DNA from: JAYVJH01 sp043777595
Lineage (GTDB): Bacteria; Bacteroidota; Bacteroidia; Cytophagales; Spirosomataceae
Reading direction: 5' to 3'
NCBI GenBank assembly: GCA_043777595.1
Contig: JAYWHT010000050.1
Location: 1 to 48,849 of the forward strand
DNA length: 48,849 nt
A model generated the notes under the pieces. The model had not been told where the DNA came from and made no database searches. It saw only the letters and a list, made by a program, of their open reading frames with translations. Each line of letters starts with the position of its first letter. The stretch's first letter is position 1. Below are positions 1 to 6,641 of the stretch, piece by piece. The position numbers and the translations under genes were made by a program.

Positions 1-210
1 TCCCCAACCCCTGAAGGGGGACAAGTAATACGCTCAAAATTAGGATTTTGAGAAGTTGATATGAATTGTTGAAAAATGATTTCATTGAATAACCAAAAGC
101 AAGCGCAAAAACTGAATTGCCCTACGAAGTTACTGAAAATGGTCTAATTTTCGCATAACTGGTAAAAAGTGGAGGGCTTTTGGTGTTTTTTTCTATTCAG
201 GCGAGACTGC
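1..210. other. Unassigned left edge
   Basis: No complete gene is visible. The window begins with a small hairpin (ACCCCTGAAGGGGG-like). At about 110-154 a short open stretch ends in a plausible peptide tail (LPYEVTENGLIFA, then stop), with an in-frame stop just upstream. It may be a decayed fragment, perhaps of another antitoxin, but it is too short to assign. Confidence 0.3.
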
Positions 211-271
211 TCCATGGCCTGTGTCTCCACAGAACATCGCTCTGGTCTGTGAGACACAGACCACGGAATGG
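211..271. repeat. Family-A palindromic repeat, copy 1
   Basis: This is one of several copies of a cloverleaf-like repeat. An outer stem (TCCATGG paired with CCACGGA) encloses a damaged left arm around TGTGTCTCCACAGA and an intact right arm GGTCTGTGAGACACAGACC. It ends three bases before the stop codon of the vapC-like gene at 274. Related copies are at 1047-1095, 17338-17400, 17616-17678 and 47252-47311. Confidence 0.75.
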
Positions 272-273
272 TA

Positions 274-654
274 TCAATCTAAGTCATTAGAAACCCTAAT
301 GCCAAGAATAAAACTGAAATCTTTGAGGTTGTAAGTACGCAGTTCGAGGTCGTAAACCAAAGCCGTGGCGGCTATGAGTGTATCGGGAACTCCCATTTTA
401 TGTGAAATAGCAAATTGTTCACTTAATTTGAGTGCAACCTCACCGACAGTTTTATTCAGCTTAATTTCATTAAAACCTACCAGTTCCTTGCGTATAGTAG
501 CAAACTCACGCCGATTCAAACAACCTTGGTATAATTCCATAGCTACAACCGTGCTAATGGCTAAATTAGTTTTTCCTTGACGTTGAACGAAATCCTCTGC
601 TTTTTTTACACCTCTCAAATAGTCAATCAAAATGTTTGTATCAACGAGAATCAT
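274..654 (-). CDS. vapC: PIN-domain toxin (VapC-like), copy 1
   Basis: This 126-residue protein has the length and motif order of VapC-type PIN ribonucleases, which cleave RNA using Mg2+ held by conserved acidic residues. Candidates visible here are D5 (VDTN), E40 (MELYQG), D91 (PDTLIAATA) and D112 (TYNLKDF). The ATG start at 654 lies 3 bp downstream of the upstream antitoxin stop, the usual antitoxin-first VapBC order. Its last 36 residues are nearly identical to those of the second copy at 1098-1478, while its N-terminal two thirds have diverged. The family assignment is firm; the RNA target cannot be read from sequence. Confidence 0.9.
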   Translation of the reverse strand: MILVDTNILIDYLRGVKKAEDFVQRQGKTNLAISTVVAMELYQGCLNRREFATIRKELVGFNEIKLNKTVGEVALKLSEQFAISHKMGVPDTLIAATALVYDLELRTYNLKDFSFILGIRVSNDLD

Positions 655-657
655 AAT

Positions 658-957
658 TTAATTTCTTGGTTTTCTACGCACGTCATGAACATATTTAGCA
701 GAGTCTGTAATATGAGCAAACAAAGGCATCGAAGTGTCCTCCGCAAGGAGTTCTTCTTCATCTTCAATGTCATAATCAATAATTGAGATATGGTTTCGGT
801 AATCGAGCCGAGGTATCTCAAAAGGTAGCTTATCTTTTTTTGTAGTTTCTCGCACGGCCAAATCTCTCAAAAACTCTTGAGCCGTTTGACCGATTGACTT
901 GGCTTTTTCTATGATACGCTGCTCCAACTGAGCATCGTCTATGTGAATAGTAAGCAT
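658..957 (-). CDS. vapB: Antitoxin partner of PIN toxin 1 (VapB-like)
   Basis: This 99-residue protein precedes the PIN toxin and should neutralise it and autoregulate the operon. Residues 1-50 (MLTIHIDDAQLEQRIIEKAK onward) look like a ribbon-helix-helix-type DNA-binding region: a short beta strand, then two helices. The acidic C-terminal half (IIDYDIEDEEEL) is the expected toxin-wrapping segment. Residues 1-52 match the second antitoxin (1480-1770) at 49 of 52 positions, but the C-terminal half is clearly different, suggesting toxin-specific pairing. The antitoxin role follows from position and architecture; no family-level match was computed. Confidence 0.8.
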   Translation of the reverse strand: MLTIHIDDAQLEQRIIEKAKSIGQTAQEFLRDLAVRETTKKDKLPFEIPRLDYRNHISIIDYDIEDEEELLAEDTSMPLFAHITDSAKYVHDVRRKPRN

Positions 958-1046
958 GATTTGATATTATTGTCAAATTGTTTTAAACCAAAACAAATAA
1001 GCCTCCTAAAAAATTCAATTTCTTACCTCAGTTGCCTAAAAGCCTG

Positions 1047-1095
1047 CTCCGTGGCCTACATCGCTGTGGTCTGTGAGACACAGACCACGGAATGG
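1047..1095. repeat. Family-A palindromic repeat, copy 2 (left arm deleted)
   Basis: This copy keeps the outer stem (CTCCGTGG with CCACGGAAT) and the right arm GGTCTGTGAGACACAGACC. The left arm is shortened to a few bases (CCTACATCGC). As with copy 1, it ends a few bases before a vapC-like stop codon (1098), so the repeat was probably duplicated together with the toxin/antitoxin module. Confidence 0.7.
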
Positions 1096-1097
1096 CA

Positions 1098-1478
1098 TCA
1101 ATCTAAGTCATTAGAAACCCTAATGCTAGGAATAAAGCCAAAATCTTTGAGGTTGTAAGTACGCAGTTCGAGGTCATAGACAAGGGCGGTAGCGGCGATA
1201 AGCGTATCGGCCAACCCCATTTTATGAGATAGGGCATAAGTTTCTGCTAACTTGTTAGCGATTTCAGAAATATTCTGGTCTATTTCGAGAAGTTTAAACC
1301 GCTGTATTTCTTTTTGTAAAGTTCTGAGTTCGATTCTGTCTCTAACTCCTTTATAGAGTTCAATCGTTACTGCGGTAGAGAGGTAGAAATGGCTTTTGTC
1401 CGCATTGTCAATAAAACGAACAGCATCAGGTTTGTTACGAAGATAGTCAATGACGATACAGGTATCTAAGAGTAGCAT
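1098..1478 (-). CDS. vapC: PIN-domain toxin (VapC-like), copy 2
   Basis: This is a second 126-residue VapC-type PIN ribonuclease, with the acidic positions conserved as in copy 1: D5 (LLLDTC), E40 (TIELYKG), D91 (ADTLIAATA) and D112 (TYNLKDF). It starts at the ATG at 1478, directly after the antitoxin stop (1480). Residues 91-126 differ from copy 1 at only three positions (S113G, L117P, G118S), whereas residues 1-80 share mainly the family motifs. It is a predicted toxin component, kept inactive by the antitoxin encoded just upstream. Confidence 0.9.
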   Translation of the reverse strand: MLLLDTCIVIDYLRNKPDAVRFIDNADKSHFYLSTAVTIELYKGVRDRIELRTLQKEIQRFKLLEIDQNISEIANKLAETYALSHKMGLADTLIAATALVYDLELRTYNLKDFGFIPSIRVSNDLD

Positions 1479-1479
1479 T

Positions 1480-1770
1480 TTAGTCTCGAGCTTGTCTTCT
1501 CAAATTATGAATGTATTGACCTGCATCGCCAACTTGGGCAAAAAGAGTAACTGTTTCTCTATTGAGATTTTCGTCATCAATACCAAAATCTATTACTTGG
1601 GCATATAATGCAGGGTCGAGCCGAGGCACATCAAAAGGTAGCTTGTCTTTTTTTGTAGTTTCTCGCACGGCCAAATCTCTCAAAAACTCTTGAGCCGTTT
1701 GGCCGATTGATTTGGCTTTTTCTATGATACGCTGCTCCAACTGAGCATCGTCTATCTGAATGGTAAGCAT
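1480..1770 (-). CDS. vapB: Antitoxin partner of PIN toxin 2 (VapB-like)
   Basis: This 96-residue antitoxin candidate precedes PIN toxin 2 in the same transcription unit. Its first 52 residues are almost the same as the antitoxin at 658-957, differing at Q5, D47 and V48. After PRLD the sequence diverges into a different acidic tail (VIDFGIDDENLNRETV). Near-identical DNA-binding halves suggest that the two antitoxins could bind each other's operators and cross-regulate, while the different tails should keep toxin recognition specific. Confidence 0.8.
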   Translation of the reverse strand: MLTIQIDDAQLEQRIIEKAKSIGQTAQEFLRDLAVRETTKKDKLPFDVPRLDPALYAQVIDFGIDDENLNRETVTLFAQVGDAGQYIHNLRRQARD

Positions 1771-1815
1771 GAGAATAGATTTTAGTTTGGTTGATTATTT
1801 TTAGTTACTTGAATT

Positions 1816-2292
1816 TCATAACGCCAAAAAATCAGCAGGCGTAATGATTTCAATGTCATGATAAGGGTGCAAAACCAACAAATCAGTATCGCCAGTGATT
1901 ATGTACTGGGCAGACGCAGCAAGAGCAAGGTCCAGAAATTTATCATCTTTTGGGTCTCGGCAGTCTGTAACGCTATGAATAATTGGTATTAGAGCAGCCA
2001 TGTTTTTATAATTATCTACAAAATCAAGGGCATCTCGAATGTCAAGGTACTTTCTAAACTTTGGTCTTAAAATAACCTCAACAAGCTCATCGAAACAGGC
2101 TGAAGACATAACAATCGAAAATGTAGTTATCGCTTTTCTGAAAACCCTACCCGAAACGGAGTCTTTACAGGCTGAAGACATAACAATCGAAAATGTAGTT
2201 ATCGCTTTTCTGAAAGCCCTACCCGAAACGGAGTCTTCTGATAGCGCAGCACTAACGAGCGCATTGGTATCAAGAACAAGATTTCTTTTCAT
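1816..2292 (-). CDS. PIN-domain protein (COG1569-like) with internal 24-residue tandem duplication
   Basis: This 158-residue PIN protein is of the type related to COG1569 putative toxins. Motifs include LVLDTNALVSA (D8), FDELVEVILRPKFRKYL, CRDPKDDKFLDLALAA and ITGDTDLLVL. Residues 19-42 and 43-66 are two copies of one 24-residue unit (DSVSGRAFRKAITTF...), encoded by a 72-bp direct repeat at 2096-2239. Removing one copy gives 134 residues, near the usual size. The extra unit lies between the first catalytic aspartate and the conserved DELVEV glutamate, so the fold may be disturbed. The ATG at 2292 overlaps the upstream antitoxin stop by 4 bp. Confidence 0.85.
   Translation of the reverse strand: MKRNLVLDTNALVSAALSEDSVSGRAFRKAITTFSIVMSSACKDSVSGRVFRKAITTFSIVMSSACFDELVEVILRPKFRKYLDIRDALDFVDNYKNMAALIPIIHSVTDCRDPKDDKFLDLALAASAQYIITGDTDLLVLHPYHDIEIITPADFLAL
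2096..2239. repeat. 72-bp tandem duplication, two copies, in frame
   Basis: Two direct copies of a 72-bp unit, 2096-2167 and 2168-2239, differ at only a few bases. The unit is a multiple of three, so the PIN gene stays open. The small divergence suggests a recent slippage or unequal-crossover event. Loss of one unit would restore a normal-length toxin. Confidence 0.95.
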
Positions 2293-2510
2293 TCTTCGTT
2301 CAGCAGTTGTTCTAAGATTTCAGGTGTAAGCCCTCTTTTATGTGCTTTGTCCGCCATTTCGTCCATCAGTTTTAGTAGTTTGTCTTCTTTTGATGGCTCG
2401 ACAACTGGCAAAATAATAATTTCTAATCGTTGCTGACGATACTCGACAGGAAGTGATATTAGCACCGAATCGCTGTCTGATGCACTAATAAATTGACGTA
2501 AAGCATTCAT
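2289..2510 (-). CDS. Probable antitoxin upstream of PIN protein
   Basis: This 73-residue protein is read from the ATG at 2510 (MNALRQFI). An upstream non-ATG start would add 21 residues and seems less likely. It has a short N-terminal beta-rich segment (SVLISLPVEYRQQRLEIIIL) and a charged helical tail (KLLKLMDEMADKAHKRGL), resembling the small antitoxins that accompany COG1569 PIN toxins. Its stop overlaps the ATG of the PIN gene by 4 bp (ATGA), indicating translational coupling. Function is inferred from arrangement. Confidence 0.7.
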   Translation of the reverse strand: MNALRQFISASDSDSVLISLPVEYRQQRLEIIILPVVEPSKEDKLLKLMDEMADKAHKRGLTPEILEQLLNEE

Positions 2511-2718
2511 TTTTTTTGTGGTTTTTGATAAAACAAAAACGCCCTCTAAAAAATTCAAAACGGCCCAAAACACTAAAAGTGCTCTCCCTCAAAAAAACCA
2601 CCGACCAAAAAACGCCTCATTTTGACCAGTTATTCGAAATAAGCGCAAATTTTGAAGGTGCTGATGGCTTTTATTTGTATTTCTACCAACTTTGTTGTGC
2701 AAATAAACCCCATCTACT

Positions 2719-3021
2719 ATGTCATTATACCCAGCATTTCCTGTTGTGAAAGTACTGCATCCGTTGCACAGATTGGTTTTGATGAGCGGTTGCAGCAACT
2801 ATACCGTTCTACATTTTGACGATGGCAGCCAAGTGCTGTATGCCAAAACACTCGGTCTTTTTGAAAAAGGACTCCCTGCCGACCTCTTCGTTCGCATCAG
2901 CAAGAGCCACCTCGTGCGCAGAGACTACATCAGTGCCTCAAACTCCAAAGAAGTGCTGCTACTCGATGGCCAGCGGCTGAGGGTGTCGAGGAGGCGGGAA
3001 AGACTGGTTACGAAAAAATAG
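2719..3021 (+). CDS. Stand-alone LytTR DNA-binding domain protein
   Basis: This 100-residue protein consists almost entirely of a LytTR-type DNA-binding domain. Visible hallmarks are SNYTVLHFDDG near residues 26-36, LYAKTLGLFEKGLP, FVRISKSHLVRRDYIS and LLLDGQRLRVSRRR at the end. LytTR domains bind direct repeats in promoters and usually form the output domain of response regulators; here there is no receiver, membrane or sensor domain. Such short LytTR proteins occur in Bacteroidota, but their input signal is usually unknown. Nothing adjacent suggests a partner kinase. Confidence 0.85.
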   Translation: MSLYPAFPVVKVLHPLHRLVLMSGCSNYTVLHFDDGSQVLYAKTLGLFEKGLPADLFVRISKSHLVRRDYISASNSKEVLLLDGQRLRVSRRRERLVTKK

Positions 3022-3096
3022 GTATAAAGCAATGATACCTAAGACGGTATGAAGTAAAAATTTATTTTTTTCAATACAAACCACTCACTAATTTTT

Positions 3097-3216
3097 ATGA
3101 AGCGATTTTTTATTCAACTTCTATTTGTATTTATTTCAGTATCGTCTTTTGCTCTTCCCCCGTTTCGTTATCTACGTCTGGCCTCCATCCTTACAGACGA
3201 GCGAAATGTCTTATGA
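3097..3216 (+). pseudogene. Possible truncated signal-peptide ORF
   Basis: A 39-codon ORF begins with a good signal peptide (MKRFFIQLLFVFISVSSFA) and stops at 3214-3216, five bases before the inverted-repeat element at 3221. This suggests the 5' end of a secreted-protein gene whose remainder has been lost or displaced. It could instead be a chance ORF. Confidence 0.35.
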
Positions 3217-3220
3217 GGAC

Positions 3221-3341
3221 ACCACTTCCGTTAAGTTAGGAGTTCTGTGAAGACACAGAACCCAGTTGGCTACCGTTGTTTATGTCTGGGCGACCCCGTC
3301 TGGGCGACCCCGTCTTCACAAACTGACTTAATGGAAGTGGT
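3221..3341. repeat. Family-B inverted-repeat element, copy 1
   Basis: A 121-bp MITE-like element is bounded by inverted termini (ACCACTTCCGTTAAGT on the left, complement of ACTTAATGGAAGTGGT on the right). Inside is a strong hairpin, GTTCTGTGAAGACACAGAAC, at 3242-3261. A second arm is disrupted by a short tandem duplication (CTGGGCGACCCCGT twice). The internal order matches the element at 34262-34365. It carries no coding capacity. Confidence 0.75.
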
Positions 3342-3471
3342 ATTCTTATAGGTAGGGCTACGACATCGCTGAGGATAGCATCGCAAATGACGAGTTTCAA
3401 AGATTACGGCACATCTATTTTTTTCTATTATTATTACCTATTTTTGCAAATAAATCAACCCAAATCTTTCA
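3342..3471. other. Spacer upstream of rdgB
   Basis: No gene is seen. The stretch contains an imperfect repeat around CGACATCGCTGAGGATAGC. A possible Bacteroidota -7 element (TATTTTTG, 3439-3446) lies 25 bp before the rdgB ATG, without a convincing -33 partner. Confidence 0.3.
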
Positions 3472-4047
3472 ATGACGCTCTGCTTTGCCTCAAACAACAA
3501 GCACAAAATAGAAGAAATAGCCGATATGCTGGGTGACACTTTTGTGTTGCAAACCCTCAATGACATTGGCTGCTATGACGATATTCCAGAAACTGCCGAT
3601 ACCATCGAAGGCAACTCGCTACTCAAAGCACAATACGTTTGGGAACGCTATCAAATAAACTGCTTTGCCGATGACTCTGGCTTGGAAGTGGCCGCTCTGG
3701 GTGGTGCGCCTGGCGTAATGTCGGCTCGGTATGCAGGCGAGCATGGCAATCACGACCGAAACATTGACTTATTGCTCCGTAATTTGGGCAACGACACCAA
3801 TCGCTCGGCTCGCTTCAAAACCGTCATTACGCTCATCATCAACGGGCAACAGCAGCAGTTTACAGGTATTTTGGACGGAACAATAATCACCGAACGCCGT
3901 GGCTCGCACGGCTTTGGCTACGACCCTGTTTTTGAACTCTCTGACACCAACCGCACCCTTGCCGAAATGACGATGACTGAAAAAAGCCAAATTAGCCACC
4001 GAGCAAGGGCTTTTGAAAAACTAACAAAACATTTGAATCAATCATAG
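3472..4047 (+). CDS. rdgB: RdgB/HAM1-family non-canonical purine NTP pyrophosphatase
   Basis: This 191-residue protein hydrolyses dITP, ITP and XTP to monophosphates plus pyrophosphate, cleaning the nucleotide pool of deaminated purines. Family signatures are present: SNNKHKI at the N-terminus (nucleotide binding), TIEGNSLLKA, FADDSGLEVAALGGAPGV with the catalytic acidic pair, SARYAG, and GYDPVF near the C-terminus. Length is typical. The ATG at 3472 is the first Met and leaves the SNN motif at residues 7-9, as in homologues. It converges with the minus-strand methyltransferase gene, the two overlapping by 6 bp. Confidence 0.97.
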   Translation: MTLCFASNNKHKIEEIADMLGDTFVLQTLNDIGCYDDIPETADTIEGNSLLKAQYVWERYQINCFADDSGLEVAALGGAPGVMSARYAGEHGNHDRNIDLLLRNLGNDTNRSARFKTVITLIINGQQQQFTGILDGTIITERRGSHGFGYDPVFELSDTNRTLAEMTMTEKSQISHRARAFEKLTKHLNQS

Positions 4048-5223
4048 CCCAGCCATGCGCTCTAAATGATGGTAGCTGATGCCAAAATAGGCTTTTGAAG
4101 TTTTGATTTTTTGTAAAATAGCCGTCTTATCAACCAACAAATTTTGTTTTTTTTGTCCCACAATCAACACATTTTTGGGAGTGTGAGCGTCTGACACAAA
4201 CTCAAAAACTTTGGTCGAATAGCCGTAATAGTTCAGTATCAATGCCCTGATACCGTCTGTTACCATTTCGGCTTGCCGCTCCAAAAATATACCGTATTTA
4301 GTCAAAAAATCAAGATCGTTTGACGTTTTGTTTTTCTCTATTTCTCTTCTAATTTGCTTGTGGCAACACGGCGCAACGACTATCAAGTCGGCATTGGCCA
4401 TGATTCCCTTCAATATGGCATCGTCAGTGGCAGTGTCGCAAGCGTGCAGAGCAATAAGTACGTTGATGTCGGTAGTTTGGTAGTTTTCGATGGTGTTTTC
4501 TACAAAACTCAAATTAGTAAACCCCGAATTGGCGGCAATTTTATTACACAATTCTACCATATCCTTTCTAAATTCTACACCTACAACGGTGGCCGATTTA
4601 TTGGCTACATTGTTCAAATAATCATAAAGTGCAAACGTCAAATAACCCTTACCCGAACCCATATCTACCACGTTGAGGGTTTTGTCAGACGGCAGTTCGG
4701 TCAATAAAGAACTCAATATTTCGACATAATGATTGATTTGTCGGTATTTGTCTTGGCCATTCTTAAAAACGTTTCCTTGGCTATCGGTTATTTTAAGGTC
4801 TGTCAAATATTGTTTGCCTTTGGTGTCTATTTTTCTGTTTTTGGGTTTGTCATGCTCAGTCGATACAGCCTGGGTGTTAGTTGGTTGCTTGGTTGTTAGT
4901 GTCCACTTTGCGCCTTTGGTATTGGCCAATATTATATCAAAAGTGAGCGTAAAAAGCGTTATTATTTTAAAATCATTGACCGAAATCAATTTTTCTATCA
5001 AATCAATGGCTTCGGTAGCGAGGTGGTTTTTGACAATATCATTGGTTTTGTTGCGGTATGTAAAACTCAGATGCAGTACATTTTTTATTTTCAATGGCTT
5101 GATATACAAGTTTTTAAGACTTGGGTCGCTGCCTTTATAATCGCCGAGCGACATTTTGACGAAAGTGTCATCGCTAAGACTTTGTTGAAGAGCCGATTTG
5201 AATTGTTGGAAAGTATCTGTCAT
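4042..5223 (-). CDS. SAM-dependent methyltransferase
   Basis: This 393-residue protein is read from the ATG at 5223; an upstream TTG at 5256 would overlap the preceding gene. The C-terminal half is a class I methyltransferase domain: VVDMGSGKGYLTFALYDYL (SAM-binding motif I, about residue 185), VVGVEFRKDMVELC (motif II), LIALHACDTATDDAI and VVAPCCHKQIRREI. ALHACDTATD and APCCHKQ are characteristic of a subgroup related to eukaryotic GSTCD/METTL25-like proteins. The roughly 150-residue N-terminal region has no recognised domain. The substrate, possibly RNA or protein, is unknown. It is the last gene of the minus-strand block, 29 bp after the DUF2490 gene. Confidence 0.85.
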   Translation of the reverse strand: MTDTFQQFKSALQQSLSDDTFVKMSLGDYKGSDPSLKNLYIKPLKIKNVLHLSFTYRNKTNDIVKNHLATEAIDLIEKLISVNDFKIITLFTLTFDIILANTKGAKWTLTTKQPTNTQAVSTEHDKPKNRKIDTKGKQYLTDLKITDSQGNVFKNGQDKYRQINHYVEILSSLLTELPSDKTLNVVDMGSGKGYLTFALYDYLNNVANKSATVVGVEFRKDMVELCNKIAANSGFTNLSFVENTIENYQTTDINVLIALHACDTATDDAILKGIMANADLIVVAPCCHKQIRREIEKNKTSNDLDFLTKYGIFLERQAEMVTDGIRALILNYYGYSTKVFEFVSDAHTPKNVLIVGQKKQNLLVDKTAILQKIKTSKAYFGISYHHLERMAGL

Positions 5224-5252
5224 TTTTGTTTTGATTGGCAGTACAAACTTAG

Positions 5253-5918
5253 TCAAAACTTGACTTTATAATTGACCGAAATCACAAAATCTTTACCAGA
5301 CGTAGGGTCGTTGATGGGTAGATTGACAAATGGCGCAATGTCAATGCTTTGATGTTTGGTGATTTTGGTCGAAACTCCCGCCTTCATTCTGACCTGGTCT
5401 ATGCCAATGCCACCCAACTGATAAAAAAAATCGGACGAAATAAAGGGGGTAAATCGTGTGTCAGTATCATAGTCAAGGCTGATTTTATAGCGCAAATAGC
5501 TTTTGTCGGAAATAAGCTCGCCGCCTGCATTGTCTTTATATTGGTCTTGGTAGCGCAGTCGATTTTCGATTTTAAAGTTTTTTATTTTAAATTGATACGA
5601 CACATCACCATAAAAACGGCGGCGGGATTCATAGACGTAAATATTTTTTTTGGGTTTGTAGTCATTAAAATAAATATACCGATACATCAAACTCACTTCC
5701 AGACCCTTAAAAGGTTTATAACTCAGGCCAGCCTCCCCAATCCATGACCTTGTTGTACCAAAATTATTCATCAACCGATGCTGCCCATTGAGATTGACTG
5801 ATAGATTTTTTGTAATTTTTTTTTCTATACTCACCCCCGACCAAATCCCAGTATCGTTGGTTTGGGCAGAAGCCGAAAAACAAAATAGTACGAAGCACAG
5901 TGTCAGGTGTTTTTTCAT
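5253..5918 (-). CDS. DUF2490-type outer-membrane beta-barrel protein
   Basis: This 221-residue protein has a signal peptide (MKKHLTLCFVLFCFSASAQ) followed by alternating amphipathic strands and a terminal Phe (NYKVKF), as expected for a small outer-membrane barrel. GIWSGVSIEKKITKNLSV, RYIYFNDY and RLRYQDQY fit the DUF2490 family, which is common in Bacteroidota and lacks a known biochemical function. It follows DUF4956 by 32 bp and may be the outer-membrane component of the VTC/CotH block, an inference from gene order alone. Confidence 0.8.
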   Translation of the reverse strand: MKKHLTLCFVLFCFSASAQTNDTGIWSGVSIEKKITKNLSVNLNGQHRLMNNFGTTRSWIGEAGLSYKPFKGLEVSLMYRYIYFNDYKPKKNIYVYESRRRFYGDVSYQFKIKNFKIENRLRYQDQYKDNAGGELISDKSYLRYKISLDYDTDTRFTPFISSDFFYQLGGIGIDQVRMKAGVSTKITKHQSIDIAPFVNLPINDPTSGKDFVISVNYKVKF

Positions 5919-5950
5919 AGTTGGTGTCAGTGGTGCAGAGTCAAAATACT

Positions 5951-6565
5951 CTACGAATCGTAATAAAAAATAGTCATAGTGGCGGCATCTTTCAAAAAAT
6001 CAATATGCTGAATCTCAACACGATGCACGGCCAGACCTGTTCGGGTCGTTAAGTCGGCCAGCAGTTCTTCTCGTTTGGCTGTGGGTACGAGTTTGATATT
6101 GTCGTAAATAATGGTTTTGGTATGTTCTTTTTTCATCAAAACATTACTTTCGAGCAAGGCCGTGACGGTGATAATGATGGCCACGAGCAGCGAGAGGTCG
6201 TCCCAACTACCCTTACTGATAGCCATAATAAGACCAATGGCTATGACCAAAAACAGATAAGTCATGTCTTTGGTCGATATGCCCTCGGTACGGTAGCGGA
6301 GCATCGAAAACACGGCAAAAAGCCCAAAAGCAGCACCCATACTCATCTCGACTTTGTTGAGCAAAAACGTGATGAGGAAGATAATGAGATTAAAAACAAA
6401 AAACGTCAAAAATAAGTCGGTGCGGCGGTAGTTTTTAAAATAAACAAGGCGCACAATAACAAAGACCGCTACCAAGTCTATACCCAGCCGCATCAAAAAC
6501 TTGCCCGATACTTTATCAAACCACTCGAAAGTTTCGGGCATGGCCATTTGTTGTAGTAAAATCAT
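5951..6565 (-). CDS. DUF4956 family membrane protein
   Basis: This 204-residue inner-membrane protein has about four hydrophobic segments in residues 25-140, followed by a soluble C-terminal domain of about 65 residues. The conserved core GAAFGLFAVFSMLRYRTEGISTKDM, with its loop YRTEGIS, matches the DUF4956 family. DUF4956 genes recur beside VTC-domain polyphosphate polymerases and CotH-like kinases in many bacteria, and both are encoded upstream here. The role is unproven; it could anchor or regulate the polymerase or conduct its product. ATG start at 6565. Confidence 0.85.
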   Translation of the reverse strand: MILLQQMAMPETFEWFDKVSGKFLMRLGIDLVAVFVIVRLVYFKNYRRTDLFLTFFVFNLIIFLITFLLNKVEMSMGAAFGLFAVFSMLRYRTEGISTKDMTYLFLVIAIGLIMAISKGSWDDLSLLVAIIITVTALLESNVLMKKEHTKTIIYDNIKLVPTAKREELLADLTTRTGLAVHRVEIQHIDFLKDAATMTIFYYDS

Positions 6566-6641
6566 GGTGTTAGGTGCTAACGCACAATTAGGAATGTAGA
6601 ATACTTATTATCAGCAAACCAAATAATTAGCTTTACATAAA

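Noticed and set aside
4342..4400. CCxC-like cysteines (APCCHKQ) in the methyltransferase as a zinc site
   Set aside because: The pair is part of a known subgroup motif near the active site. There is no second Cys/His pair at suitable spacing.
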